Made by a program: the position numbers and the translations under genes
The notes under the pieces: generated by a model
The model's input: the letters and a program-made list of their open reading frames with translations, nothing else
What the model was told of the DNA's origin: nothing
Database searches by the model: none
In this document: piece after piece, positions 33,364-44,444 of the stretch
Numbering within the stretch: the stretch's first letter is position 1
How the letters are laid out: the number at the start of each line of letters is the position of its first letter
Assembly (NCBI RefSeq): GCF_950295315.1
Contig: NC_080171.1
Span: forward strand, 34,030,361 to 34,094,360
Origin: Erinaceus europaeus
Lineage: Eukaryota > Chordata > Mammalia > Eulipotyphla > Erinaceidae
Length of the DNA: 64,000 nucleotides
Reading direction: 5' to 3'

Positions 33364-34138
33364 TTTATATAATATGTTATGAGTTCCCTCTCTCAGTACT
33401 TTTCAAATTACTCATCACTATTGCCTGGATTGACTTGTGTCTAAGTAAGTTAATTAAAGGGTTCACAGTGGTGGAAGTTAACAGTTGTTTCAGTAGTATT
33501 TTAATCCCTGATTTGGAGCTCAGTGGCTTAAAAGCCTCTTTTGTGCTTTTTCTTCCCTGTTGGCTATGGGAGCCTGAGGGCTTTTAAACTATAAGTAGGC
33601 TTCTTAGTGTAATCACTGACTCCTCACCAAGAGATAAAGCAGGGTGTGGCAGAGATAGTCTAGTTGGTATGTAAAGAGACTTTCACATCCCCATCGCTAT
33701 GCCACCGAAGTATAGGTCTTCTCCTGAGTTTCCTGCTTAGATCTGTGTCCCCTGGTGTCCCTCCCTGCCACTGCTCCAGACTCTGAGGATAGTAGCAATG
33801 GAGACTCATAGAGTTGTACTTGGTGAGTCTCCGGGGAGTTCTTCTCCCTTCAGCCATCCCCTTGTTGGTGGAACAGACTGGAGGTGGTGTCTCAACTGAT
33901 AAACTGCCAGACTGTTACCAGCCATGTAATCTCTCCCTAGGTTCCTCTCTGTCCACCAGCCACACGTGTTTGCACTCACTGGTGATTTGGTGGATTCCTG
34001 AAGCTCTTCTAGTCCTGTCTTTTTTCTGTCCCAGGTGGTCTCCTTTGGTATTCCTAGTTGATCAGGGAGAGGAGAGGAGAGGAGAGGAGAGGAGAGGACA
34101 GGAGAGAAACAGATCCGCTGCTGCTCATAGCCCCACCT
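33364..34138 (-). promoter_or_regulatory. L1-A 5' UTR / internal promoter region
   Basis: About 775 bp upstream of ORF1 up to the 5' TSD. In L1s this region carries the internal RNA polymerase II promoter. Its distal part is shared with L1-B (61028-61394). Promoter activity is inferred from position only. Confidence 0.7.
34066..34098. repeat. (GGAGA)n repeat in L1-A 5' UTR
   Basis: Six or seven GGAGA units. The matching part of L1-B has a single imperfect block, so the array expanded in this copy or its lineage. Confidence 0.9.
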
Positions 34139-34151
34139 CTTCCATGTCTTT

Positions 34152-34465
34152 AGGGACAAATCTGAAGTGAGATGGTGGGAGACAGATCCTCAGTGCTATA
34201 AAATGGCAAGCTTTAAGTCATATTAACAAAGAGAAACCTTGCTTAGAGAAAAAGAACTCTGATGGTAGTTCCAAATGTGCACATTTTATAAAGTATTGCC
34301 CATCTAGTCACATGACCACACTTAAGCTCAGAACAGCACGCCATTTGCATACACCAACTACTGTTTCCTTGTGAACAGCAATGTTACCCCCATTGTTATT
34401 TGTGCAGACTGAAACAAACAGATTAATAAAATAGCTAAATGAAACTCTACTCAGCTTTTCCATAG
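34152..34465. other. Unannotated unique DNA
   Basis: No feature recognised right of L1-A. Confidence 0.4.
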
Positions 34466-34469
34466 TCAA

Positions 34470-34645
34470 GATCTTTTCTTCTTTCTTCCTTTTTCTTTCT
34501 TTCTCTCTACCTATCTTTCTTTCTTTCTTAACCAGAACACTGTTCAGCTCTGGCTTATGGTGGTGCAGGGTATTGAACCAGGGACTTTGGAGCCTCAGGT
34601 AGAAGAGACTCTTTGTATAACCATTATGCTATTTACCCCCACCCA
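34470..34645 (-). mobile_element. E3 SINE with TTTC-rich tail
   Basis: The pyrimidine tract at the left is the tail. Then come 'ccagaacactgttcagctct' and 'gtataaccattatgctattt'. Confidence 0.88.
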
Positions 34646-34811
34646 AGATGTTGTCTTTAGATCTGTACACTTGGTTCTAGTTTCTTGAGAAAGTTCTGAA
34701 TATCCTGTCACTATCAGGGAGTGCTGAATTTATCATGAGATTTGTGTTTTTATATGGGTCCTGGTGCTTTATTTGTGTGATTTTGGGAAATTTTTAAAGT
34801 TTCCAGAACAT

Positions 34812-34895
34812 ATCTACTAAGCATATGACTCAGTGGGAGAGTGTGTGCTTTGTGCATATGAAAGCCTGGATTTGATCCTCCCATCACCCCCGGCA
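34812..34895 (+). mobile_element. Old tRNA-SINE head
   Basis: 'gactcagtgggagagtgtgt' and 'ggatttgatcctcccatcac' look like a decayed A box and B box. Confidence 0.45.
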
Positions 34896-35034
34896 ATTAT
34901 CAGTCCTTAGATTCAGACCTCAGGAACTGAGATTTGGGGGAGGGGGAGATTGTATAGGAAGTCACAAATTATGAAGGGGATCTAATAGATGGTGGTGAAG
35001 GTGGTGTGACAACTTTTGAAGAGATTTCAAAAAG

Positions 35035-35190
35035 CACTCCAGAAGATATAGCTCAATCTACTAGAATACCAGCTTGTAGGCCAGAGGCTCCAAAGACCAC
35101 AGGTTCATTTCTCCACTACTATTCTATGCCAGAGCTTAGTTGTGCTCTGCTATTTCTCTCATCCCTTTTCACTTCTGAGTAATACATATC
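35035..35190 (+). mobile_element. Diverged E3 SINE
   Basis: 'gaggctccaaagaccacagg', 'ttcatttctccactact', 'gccagagcttagttgtgctc'. Confidence 0.7.
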
Positions 35191-35567
35191 CTTCTGAATA
35201 AGTTGAAGATAGTTAATTTTAGGTAGTAGGAATGAAAGGGAACTTTATAGTTTCCATTCTATACCTGAATTTTTTAATCATAGCAGCCATTTTAAGAATA
35301 AAATAAATATGCTTGCTATCAAAGAACTACAGATTTATGATTTTGTGATGAAGGGTAAGAATCTGGGGGCAGGATTCAAGGCTGAGGTGTCACCCTATGT
35401 TTTACTCTTTCATGGACAGCCCTTGCAGATGGGGTTCTGCTTGGCCAAAGAGTATATTTTGGAGTCTGCCAACACCAAGTGTGCAGCCAGATAAGTTAAG
35501 CATCATTATACATCAAGTGAACACAAGTGCCCCCCACTACCTGATTTTAGTACAGGCATTTAATTTA
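35191..35567. other. Unannotated unique DNA
   Basis: No feature recognised. Confidence 0.4.
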
Positions 35568-35688
35568 TTTTTTTCCAGAGTTCTCTTCACTGCTGGCTTA
35601 TGGTAGTGCAGAAGACTGGACCTAGGATCTTGGAGCCTCAGGTATGAGAGTCTGTTTGCATAATCATTATGCTATTTCCACTCCCCCA
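35568..35688 (-). mobile_element. E3 SINE
   Basis: Antisense E3: 'ctggcttatggtagtgcaga' to 'gcataatcattatgctattt'. Confidence 0.88.
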
Positions 35689-35777
35689 CCTGTCTGCAGG
35701 TAGAATGCTATTATGAAATGAAACATTAGTTGACAAGGTATAAAACAAAGAAGCAGTAATCATTTATTCACATGGAA

Positions 35778-35922
35778 TTTTTAAAATTTATTCAGTAGTA
35801 AAAGGGTGGGTCGGTTGGTGGAAACCAGAGCATTACTGTGGCACATACAAATCCAATGATCAAACTCTGAATTTCATGTTTGCAAGTCTGGCATTCTGTC
35901 CATTACACCATCTACTGGGCCT
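35778..35922 (-). mobile_element. Diverged E2 SINE
   Basis: Antisense E2-like: 'actgtggcacatacaaatcc', 'cattctgtccattacaccat'. Confidence 0.7.
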
Positions 35923-36185
35923 GTGTCGAAAACAAGGTTGAGCATGCCAGGACGCCTAAAATAACTTAGAAAATCATATCAAGTAGCACATAGTCCTAAA
36001 CTAAAACTTAAATATAGCAAAACCGTGAATGATATGGTGTGTACATAGAAGTTACCAGCAAGGAACTTGGTGGAGCTGCTCCTGCTGTTAGGCTGTATCA
36101 ATCCCAATGGCCACAAGATGAGCTCAGTGCTGTTTGTGCTTTTCACCTTTTGTTGTAAAATTGGAAATACCCTTTAATTTCTTTT

Positions 36186-36341
36186 TTAAAAAATATTGTA
36201 TTTATTTATTAATGAGAATGATAGGAGGAGACAGAGAGAGAAACAGACATCACACCAGTACATGTGTTGCCAGGGGTTGAACTCAGAAACTCATGCTTGA
36301 GAGTTCAGTGCTTTATCCATTGTGCCATCGCCTGGATCACC
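36186..36341 (-). mobile_element. E2 SINE
   Basis: Antisense E2 with the perfect 16-bp TSD ccctttaatttctttt at 36170-36185 and 36342-36357. Confidence 0.94.
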
Positions 36342-36414
36342 CCCTTTAATTTCTTTTGGTTAATGGAAAGAGAACTTGATTCGTGGCATGAGAACTTTAA
36401 AATGTGAGAGGACG

Positions 36415-36680
36415 TGTAGGCTGAGTAGTGGCACATCTGATTAAGCAGACACTTTAACCATGAGCAAGGAGTCCCCACTTCCCACCTGTAGGGAGGAAAC
36501 TTCATGAGTGGTGATGTAAGAACTGCAAGTGTCTCCCCCCCAACTCCTCCTCTCCTCTCAATTTTAATTTCTATGATATATATATGTATATATATGGCTG
36601 CTGAGAGCAGTGGGTTTGCTGTACAGGCACTAAACCCCAGTGTAACTCTGGTGGCAATAAAAAAGAAATAAATTAAAAAA
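36415..36680 (+). mobile_element. E4-type SINE with long-form tail
   Basis: E4-like head and body, an AT microsatellite in the spacer (about 36575-36595), then 'agcagtgggtttgctgtaca' and 'gtaactctggtggcaata', the long-form end. Confidence 0.82.
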
Positions 36681-36879
36681 GGAGGAGGTATCTGTCATTG
36701 CTTATGACTACAGAAGACACATGCTAATTACCATTAACATGATGAGTAGACATTAAGTGTGGACATTAAGTCCCACACAGAAGGATTGGCAGGCTGGCAT
36801 TTAAGTACAGAGTCTCTCTTTTGCTTTCTTTCTCTTTCTACACACACTTATACGTTATAGAGCATGAGAAAGAATATCA

Positions 36880-37255
36880 GGAGACCCAGTTAACATGAAA
36901 ACATTGTATTAAGTGGAAAAAAAAACAAACACTAAATATGTTCCCTATTCATCTGTTAGATGACTCCAGGCACCTCATAATATGACTCTATTTATGTGAA
37001 ATATCTACAGAAGGTAAATTCAAAGAGGCAGGAGGTAGATTCGTAGTTGACCTACTATGGGGGCTGTGGGTGGAGGGGGTAATAGGAGTGACTGTTCGAT
37101 AGATATAAACTTTCCATTTGGGGAAATGAAAATATTTTGGAACTAAATGAATGTGATGATTGGATAGTATTGTGAATATACAAAGTGCCAATGGATTGCA
37201 CACATCAAGATGTTGACTTTTATGTTATGAAAAAATTACCTCAGTAAAGAAAGAA
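36880..37255 (+). mobile_element. Old L1 3' UTR (L1M-type)
   Basis: Matches the remembered old L1 end: 'gaaaatattttggaactaaa', 'gtgaatatacaaagtgcc', 'acctcagtaaagaaagaag'. Confidence 0.75.
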
Positions 37256-37264
37256 GTTTACTTA

Positions 37265-37690
37265 TGTGACCAGGGAGGTAGTACAGTGGTTGAGTTTTGG
37301 ACTTAGAAGCAGGAGGTGGGGTCAGGTTGTGTTGCACCTGGCTGAGCACATACATTATAATGCACAAGGACCTGGGTTCAATTCTTCAGTCTCCACCTGT
37401 AGGGGGAAGCTTCATGGGAGGTGAAAGAGTGCTATAGGTCTCTCTCTCCCTCTCCTTCTCCCTTTTCTCTACCTCCTTCTACACTCTCAATTTCACTGTC
37501 TCTATATAAAATAAATAAATAAATATATTTTTTAAAAAAGAGAAAGCATGAGGTTCTGAGTTTAATACCCAGGACTTTATATTCTAGAATGCTACCCTGG
37601 CAGGTCTGTCTGTGACTGTCTGTCTGTCTTGTCTATCGATCTCTACCTTCCCATCTCTTGTAAAGTAAATAAAATAAGGCTTACAAAAAA
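37265..37690 (+). mobile_element. E2 SINE split by an E4 SINE
   Basis: E2 head at 37265-37316 ('ggtagtacagtggttgag') resumes at about 37541 ('gcatgaggttctgagtttaa') and runs to a tail near 37690. A sense E4 (about 37317-37540) lies between. Imperfect duplication near the breakpoints: gaagcaggagg / gaaagcatgagg. Confidence 0.8.
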
Positions 37691-38339
37691 ATAAATAAAG
37701 AGGTCTTGTTAGATTGATGAATTAATAACACATGCAAGAAAATATAATTACTTAAAAATTATAGTGGAAAATTTAACCCAATGATTGTGAAATTTTAAAT
37801 AATGACTATAACTCTTACCATGGCCTAAAACACACTGTAATCTTTCTCATTTTTCTCTGTTTCCACTCTCATCCTTAACCACAATGTTGTTTTGAGAAAT
37901 GGCTGGGAATTCTGATGTCCAAGTTGCTGCTAGGATTGGTTTTGATGTACTTCAGTTTTCAGATGACTTGTAAGCACTATCTCCCCTACTAGCTCCTTCA
38001 AATACAATTCAAGTTTTTTCTTTCTGAAAGTGTCATATGCTTCCAACTGAAAGAGATCTCAGCCTTCTCTGAACAAATGACATTTACTGACCTTTTTAGG
38101 GATTTACTCACTTCCTATTTTGGATTATGGTTGCTTATTTCTGAGAAATGCCTTACCTCCCCTACTGGAGGCCAGAATCACATCATCCTCACCTTTCCGT
38201 CCTTCCAGGCACCAGGACAATGTGTACACAGCAAACATTGGTGCTTTTGCTCTTGTTTTCTTCTCTGCCTGAAATGTGCTTTGTAGGAGAATTCCACAGC
38301 GATGCTTTTCCTCTTCATCTACCTAGCTTCTAGATTTAA
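37691..38339. other. Unannotated unique DNA
   Basis: No clear repeat or exon. Confidence 0.4.
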
Positions 38340-38553
38340 AAAATATCTTTTTCTTTCTTTATTTATTGGATAGAGATAGCTGGAAATCGAGGGAGAAGGA
38401 GGTGATAGAGAGGGAAGGAGACAGAGTGCCGCCTGTAGCACTGCTTCACCACCCGCAAAGCTTCCCCCTGCAGGTGGGGACTGGGGGTTCGAACCCGGGT
38501 CCTTGAGCATTGTAATATGTGCATTCAACCAGGTGTACTACCACCTGGCCCCT
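38340..38553 (-). mobile_element. E4 SINE
   Basis: Antisense E4 with an intact reversed B box 'gggttcgaacccgggtcc'. First of three antisense SINEs in a row. Confidence 0.9.
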
Positions 38554-38561
38554 TAAAAATT

Positions 38562-38768
38562 GTTTTTTTAAATTTATTTATTTATAATTTGATAGTGCAG
38601 AGAGAAATTAAGAAGGAAAATGAGATAGGGAGGAAAGCAGGGAGACACCTTCAACACTGCTTCACCATTTATGATGCTCCCACTCTGCAGGGAGGGATTG
38701 GGGGTTAGACACTGGGTTTTTGCATATGGTAACACGCATGCTCAACCAAGTACAACACTGCCTGGCCC
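38562..38768 (-). mobile_element. Diverged E4 SINE
   Basis: Antisense E4: 'ttgatagtgcagagagaaat', 'cactgcttcaccatttatga', 'caacactgcctggccc'. Confidence 0.8.
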
Positions 38769-38801
38769 TTTTGAAGGTTTTTGGTTTTCTGTTTGTTTGT
38801 T

Positions 38802-39033
38802 TGTCTCCAGGGTTATTGTTGAGGCCCGTCCAACAAATCTGCTCTATGTTTTGTTCTTTTTCCACTGAATATAGAGAAAATAAGAGGGGAAGCAGAGATA
38901 GTGGGGGAGAGAGAAAGAGAGAGAAACATGCAGCACTGCTTCACTGCTCACGAAGCTTTCCACTGTAGTGGAATGTGAATTAGGCTCCTTGCTCATGGTT
39001 TACACTCAATAAAGTGTACCACTGCCCAGCCCT
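38802..39033 (-). mobile_element. Diverged E1 SINE, long form
   Basis: Antisense: 'gtctccagggttattgttga', GA-rich body and 'gtaccactgcccagccc' head end. Third of the row. Confidence 0.8.
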
Positions 39034-39589
39034 TCTATATTTTTTAAAGGGGTCTGCCCCTTCTCCATCCTCAATTCCTGAAATTTAGATAGAGTGGGGT
39101 GCTTCTCCATTTGTATTCTACCCCTCCAACCTCTTCTGGGGAGAGCTTATTGGCATATTCCAAATGTGAGATTCTTTTATAGAGACTGCAGATCTGGGCC
39201 CACATAAAGCTGGAACTGAAGGTGAACACTTGCCATGACACAGGAAGAGCTTGCCATGACATGAAGAAAAGTTGAGCAGAGCAGGAGAGAGAAAGAGACT
39301 GTTTTGGATAAAAGGGCTCTGCCAGCCTAGAGAGAAATTTGCCCCCAGATTTGTCAGTTTCATGAGCCAAACCAGTTTGAGTTGGGTTTCTGCCACTTGT
39401 CATTGAAAGATTCCTGTCACATACATTCCTGGTATCTTTACCATGTCCAAAAACTCCTTCAAGATTTGGATGAGATTATCTATTTTCTGGGAAGTCCTCA
39501 CATCTTTTCTTATTTTTCATTCCCGTTTATCCTGCTGTTCATTATCCTATTTTCAACAGACACATTAAGCATTAGAAATGAACCAGATG
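39034..39589. other. Unannotated unique DNA
   Basis: No repeat recognised. A 110-codon minus-strand frame (39071-39403) has no known domain. Confidence 0.4.
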
Positions 39590-39739
39590 GACTGGGGAGA
39601 TAGCGTAGTGTTTTTGCAAAAGATTCTCATTCCTGAGAATCCGAGGTTCCAGGTTCAATCCCCAGCATCACCATAAGCCAGAGCTGAGCAGTGCTCTGGT
39701 CTCTATCTCTGTCTGTCTAATAAAGATAAGTAAAATATT
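39590..39739 (+). mobile_element. E3 SINE
   Basis: Sense E3: 'ggggagatagcgtagtgttt', 'ggttcaatccccagcatcac', 'gagctgagcagtgctctggt', then a CT-rich end. Confidence 0.9.
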
Positions 39740-40090
39740 GGGGCTGGGTGGTAGCACAGCGAGTTAAGCTCACATGGTGCAATGCACAAGAACCGGCCTA
39801 AGGTTCCCAGTTCGAGCCCCTGGCTCCTCACCTGTGGCGGGGGGTGGGGGGGTTCACTTCACAAGCAGTGAAACAGGTCCGCAGGTGTCTTTCTCTCTGT
39901 CTTCCCCTCCTCTCTTGATTTCTCTCTGTCCTATCCAACAACAATGACAGTAACAACAACAATGATAAAAACAACAAGTGCAACAAAAGGGAAAAAATAG
40001 CCTCCAGGAGCAGTGGATTCATATGGAGCCCCAGCGATAACCCTGGAGGCAAAATAAATAAATAAATAAATAAATACATAAAATACATTA
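39740..40090 (+). mobile_element. E1 SINE, long form
   Basis: Sense copy, A box 'tagcacagcgag', B box 'agttcgagcccc', G-rich interruption near 39835-39852, long-form end and (AAAT)n tail. Confidence 0.92.
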
Positions 40091-40111
40091 AAAACAGAAC
40101 CAAACGTATGA

Positions 40112-40160
40112 AAGAATAGTGCCATGTGAGCTTAACCCGTTGCGCTATCGCCCGACTCCC
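40112..40160 (-). mobile_element. Isolated antisense E1 head
   Basis: Only the reversed head is present ('gcttaacccgttgcgctatc', 'gcccgactccc'), downstream of a complete sense E1. Confidence 0.8.
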
Positions 40161-40200
40161 AAATAATAGAATTGTTTTTGCTTCTAAGAGTATTGTTTTT

Positions 40201-40407
40201 AGGGGGCCAGGCAGTGGTGCACCTGATTAAATACACACATTACAGTATGCAAGGACCCAGGTTCAAGCCCATGATCCCCACCTACAGGGAGGAAACTTCA
40301 CAAGTCGTGAAACAGGGCTGCAGGTGTCTCTCTCCCTCTCTACCTCAGCCTCCTTTTCACATTCTTTCTGTCACTATCCAATACTAAATAAATAAAAATA
40401 TTAAAAA
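40201..40407 (+). mobile_element. E4 SINE
   Basis: Sense E4 with an 11-bp TSD, agtattgtttt, at 40189-40199 and 40408-40418. Confidence 0.92.
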
Positions 40408-40469
40408 AGTATTGTTTTGAAAAACCATATATATATGCAATTTTATACGATTTTATGTCCTTCCATCCT

Positions 40470-40860
40470 TATTCATCATAAGATAATTATTATTACCTGT
40501 ATTTATAAATGGGGAAACTGAGGCTCAGAGGTTATCAAGTTTTTTTTTAAATATTTATTTTCCCTTTTGTTGTCATTTTTTATTGTTGTTGTAGTTATTA
40601 TTGTTGTTGCTTTTGATGTCATCGTTGTTGGATAGAACAGAGAGAAATGGAGAGAGGAGGGGAAGACAGAGGGGGAGAGAAAGATAGACACCTGCAGACC
40701 TGCTTCACCGCCTGTGAAGTGACTCCCCTTCAGGTGGGGAGCCAGGGGTTGGAACTGGGATCCTTACTCAGGTCCTTGTGCTTAGCACCACGTGGGTTAT
40801 CAAGTTTTTCAGATCAGATGAATAAACCTGTAATTTCATAACTAGGACTCTAATTTGCAC
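40470..40860 (+). mobile_element. MIR split by an E1 SINE
   Basis: The MIR core 'ggggaaactgaggctcagag' is at 40511-40530. MIR continues after the SINE from about 40796 ('ttatcaag...'). Confidence 0.72.
40545..40795 (-). mobile_element. E1 SINE, short form, 5'-truncated
   Basis: Antisense copy lacking the last 35 or so bases of the head. A perfect 14-bp TSD, gttatcaagttttt, lies at 40531-40544 and 40796-40809. Confidence 0.93.
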
Positions 40861-40869
40861 ATCTTCTTC

Positions 40870-42640
40870 ATTAGTTCTTCCAATGTATGTCTTACATTAT
40901 GACTTATGTACATTGAGGTCTCCTCCACTAGACTTATGGTCAGGAAGTGTGGTTTACTTAGTTTTCAAATGGCTGTGCACTTAGCACCATGTCTTGATGA
41001 TGATAGAGTTCAGGTTTTTTTTTTTTTTTTTTTTTTTGTGACTTGATAGGTAGATGAGGGAACCATAGCTGAATGAATCACTTTATTTCCTCAGAATCCA
41101 CATCCTGATATTCCAAGGAGCTTGAAATACCAGAATGCTATTTCTGAAGCTCAGATTGTTATTTACTTACGTAGTCATCTATTTCTTTGAGGCAGTGGCC
41201 CTATCATGGGAAGCATTTGTGGAACTACTAGTACTCTAAGCAGTGAAGATGTACAATAATAAAAGATGCTTACATTTCAACATCATGTACTTGCAAGGAT
41301 GGATATATATATATATATATGACAGTTGCAAGAGTGAGACATTTCAAAAACATACTATTAAATATTATAGTTTTCCACAACTCTACATTTACTCTTTTTC
41401 TTGTGTAGGGTGACACTGAAAATGGTAGTGGGTGTGAGTGTGTGTGGTAAATCTAGCTGACAGGACATTGAATTGGGATTATAGGTAGTTTGAGATTGAT
41501 GAGATGTGTTTATGTGGTTCACAGTTTCTTCTAGAAGGATATCGTTTGCTTGTTTAGATAAACAAACAGAATGTTTATTTAGAATGAAACTTAAGCTAGG
41601 TGTTCTGCTATGGGAATGGCTCCCAGGAATGTTCTTACAGCCCACTGTGCTAATTGGTCCAGTGTTGTGTCATGAAGCTGTGAGGAAGTTGTTTTGCACT
41701 ATGAAAACATCTTATACAACACAGCATTATAAGGATGTGAGTAAAGGAGGTAAAAGAAAGTTTTCCAGAAACCAGAATGGAAATTGTATCTAATTATCAA
41801 TTCTCAGTAGAAAATTTGGTTCCCTTTGACGTCTAGTGAATGGGAATCCTTTCCTCTCGGAAATATGACCCGGTTATGCAACATGCATAATTATAAATAT
41901 AACATATGCTTTTTCTTTTGTGGTGGGAATTGAGAAAAAATACAAAATTGTTGTAAAGGGACACGTATGAGTGAAGGACCTTGAAGCTTAAGCTGCCTTG
42001 AATTCATGGTAAACTAGTTGCTAAAAAGGCTTCAGCAGTGTGTGAAAAGATGTTCAAGAATGCCATGGGAAAATATTATGGAGATTATGTCAATTATAAA
42101 TGTCAGTGTTTTTGTACTTTTTGTGATTTTTGTGATAGTTTCCATTTAAAAATGTGTAAGTTATGACTTACACATTTATGACTTCTTCCCCCCACTCTGA
42201 GAAGATATTCATTAAGTAGTCCTTCAACTAAAAAACACCTTTGCTTCCCCTATGAAACTATGAAAACTCCGAGCCTTGTAAATTCTGTTTTTGTCCTTGC
42301 TGATAGTAATTATCAAATGACTTTGGATTGGTCATTTCCCTATAATTCATGAATCTCAACTCCCAGTGTTTCTTATCTTTTTGGAAAAGCATTCACTTCT
42401 GGTTTTCTTTAGGGACAGAAGGCAGTGGCATGTTTGTGATTTCTGAATTTGCAAATTCTAAAGTGCTAAGATTCCTCTTGCTTCCTAATTGTGTGCCAGT
42501 AGCTTTGGGCTCTGTGTATCAGCCTTAGCTTCAGGATCTGGTAGAGAATCACGTTTTGCCAATAAACAGCACACTAGGCAAGACTTTCTGGCATAGCATA
42601 AAATATTGCAATTGTGTATTGCAGTAGAGTACCATTAACT
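40870..42640. other. Mostly unique DNA
   Basis: A weak L2-like stretch lies at about 40915-41000. There is a T-run near 41014-41037 and a short AT run near 41304-41320. Otherwise nothing is recognised. Confidence 0.4.
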
Positions 42641-42644
42641 ACAA

Positions 42645-42765
42645 TTTATGCACAAATAAGACAAGGTCTAGGGAAAAAAATTACTTTGCCCAAGTTCATG
42701 GGATAATGAGTATCAGAGCTGCAATTACAATTTTGCAACTCCCCTAACTGTACATGTAATTTGCA
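42645..42765 (+). mobile_element. MIR fragment
   Basis: 'actttgcccaagttcatggg' and 'tatcagagctgcaattac' match the MIR 3' half. Confidence 0.6.
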
Positions 42766-43535
42766 GGTTTACAATCCTGTACAGAAACTGTCAGAGAACA
42801 CAGATGGGCTTCTAACCCTTGCTAATGAGAGCATCACTCTTCATTGCTGGGATAATTAAGCAAATATTTAGTGGTCAGAAACCCACCCAGACTTTAAATA
42901 AAATCAATCAAGCCCCAATCTCATGGGAGACATTGATTTTTGATTTTTCTTTCTTTCCTTCTTTGAAATATAGTTCCGTGTGTGTGTATGTGTGTGTGTT
43001 TTGTGTGTGTGTGTCTTTTTATTTTTATGATCTGCAGCAGAAGATAGCTAATTCAATTGCGCTGTGCCTATTGAAAAGCCACATTCTCCTGAAAAGCCAG
43101 ACTTCTGACACTCAAAAGGCACCAGGTCAGGAGAGCATTTTCTCTTTGTTGATTGCTCTTTTTTCCCTTAGAATTTTCCTCGCCCCCCCTTTTCTTCCTT
43201 ATGGAATTAGACCTTTTAAGTAAATTGCAAACAGTTCCCCCCAGTGTGAAGTAATATCTAGCTTACCACAACCTGACACAATCATTGACATTTCTTGTGC
43301 AAATAACAGCAGTTGGATTCAGCACTTTCAAGGATAGGAGTTGAAAAAAAAAAAGATATTTCTTTCCAGGATAAAACACACTATGCAATCCAAAAATTAG
43401 AAAGATTGGAGGTATGAAAAAAGAATAAGTTAATACATAATTCTGGTGTTATTTTTGTGCAACTCATTCATTCTACCCTCCACTTCTAAAATTTATCACC
43501 TTTGGAATTTATTTTCTTTATTGTGACTCCAGCTT
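42766..43535. other. Unannotated DNA
   Basis: Imperfect GT-rich stretch at about 42977-43014. Otherwise nothing recognised. Confidence 0.4.
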
Positions 43536-43539
43536 ATTT

Positions 43540-43665
43540 TCTGTTCCTGCCTGCTAGAATGTAAGACCTAAGGGGCTAAGAATTTTTAGTTGGAAGTATC
43601 CCAGTCACCTAAAATAGCCCCTGGCATACAGCAGGAGCTCAAGAAATAGTTGTTGAGTGAGTATG
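43540..43665 (+). mobile_element. L2 3' fragment
   Basis: 'gcctgctagaatgtaagacc', 'cccctggcatacagcagga' and 'caagaaatagttgttgagtg' match the L2 3' end. Confidence 0.7.
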
Positions 43666-43787
43666 TTCTGTGTGTCAGCACTTGGAGAGCAGAACTGTGG
43701 ATTTGATATTATACTTTCTTCTGATATGCTTCATTACTTTCTCCATTATTGAAATTCTTGAATTTTGGTGTTAAATATTTATATCAA

Positions 43788-43790
<3 letters not shown>

Positions 43791-43833
<43 letters not shown>

Positions 43834-43838
43834 CGTGT
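43791..43838. repeat. (GT)n microsatellite
   Basis: About 20 GT units ending in GTGC/GTGC variants. Confidence 0.96.
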
Positions 43839-43889
43839 AGCATGGAGGCTTCACTCATGCTCATGTTCTATTTTACTACCTCTGGGCTG

Positions 43890-44055
43890 ACTTTTTTTTA
43901 AAAAAATTATTCCAATGTAGACTTACACAGAGGAACACACTCGACAGTGCTTGGGCTTCCCTGAGTACCTTGATATTCCCAGGTGATTCTTGGCCTCAGA
44001 CCTTGGCTACATACATGGCAAAGCACTTGCCCTACCCACTGAGCCATCTCTGTGT
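43890..44055 (-). mobile_element. Old antisense tRNA-SINE
   Basis: 'gacagtgcttgggcttccct', 'ggcaaagcacttgccctacc', 'cactgagccatctctgtgtc'. Confidence 0.55.
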
Positions 44056-44067
44056 CTCTATACTATT

Positions 44068-44193
44068 CTTTTTTTTTAAACCAGAGCACTGCTCAGCTCT
44101 GGCTTGCAGAGGTGTGGGGGATTGAACCTGAGACTTCAGAGCCTAAGGCATGATAGTCTCTTTGCATAACCATTATGCTATCTAACCCCACCC
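44068..44193 (-). mobile_element. E3 SINE, first of three stacked insertions
   Basis: Antisense E3 with T-tail at the left. It lies between two copies of ctctatactatt (44056-44067 and 44194-44205). Confidence 0.9.
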
Positions 44194-44212
44194 CTCTATA
44201 CTATTATTTCTT

Positions 44213-44428
44213 TTTTTTTAAATTTTTTTATTATCTTTATTTTATTTACTGGATAGAAACAGCCAGAAATCGAGAGAGAAGGGGGTGATAGAGAGGGAGA
44301 GACAGAGAGACACCTGCAACACTGCTTCACCACTTGCAAAGCATTCCCCTGCAGGTGGGGCCTGGGGGCTCGAACCTGGGTCCTTGTGCACTGTAACATG
44401 TGCACTCAACCAGGTGTGCCACCACCCG
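44213..44428 (-). mobile_element. E4 SINE, second of three stacked insertions
   Basis: Antisense E4. It is flanked by tatacNattatttctt (44197-44212 and 44429-44444, one mismatch), the left copy overlapping the E3 TSD. Confidence 0.92.
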
Positions 44429-44444
44429 TATACCATTATTTCTT

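Larger units (their letters stand above)
28305..34138 (-). mobile_element. L1-A, near full-length L1 (about 5.8 kb)
   Basis: Minus-strand L1 with 3' UTR (28305 to about 28654, poly(A) signal TTTATT at 28317-28322), ORF2, a short gap, ORF1 and 5' UTR. A perfect 13-bp TSD, cttccatgtcttt, lies at 28292-28304 and 34139-34151. In L1 orientation the TSD starts AAAGAC, as expected for L1 endonuclease. ORFs are broken, so it is not autonomous now. Confidence 0.95.

Noticed and set aside
38340..39033. Row of three antisense SINEs as a further target-site reuse stack
   Set aside because: No convincing shared TSD at the boundaries. Only a weak cttctaNatt match at the outer edges.
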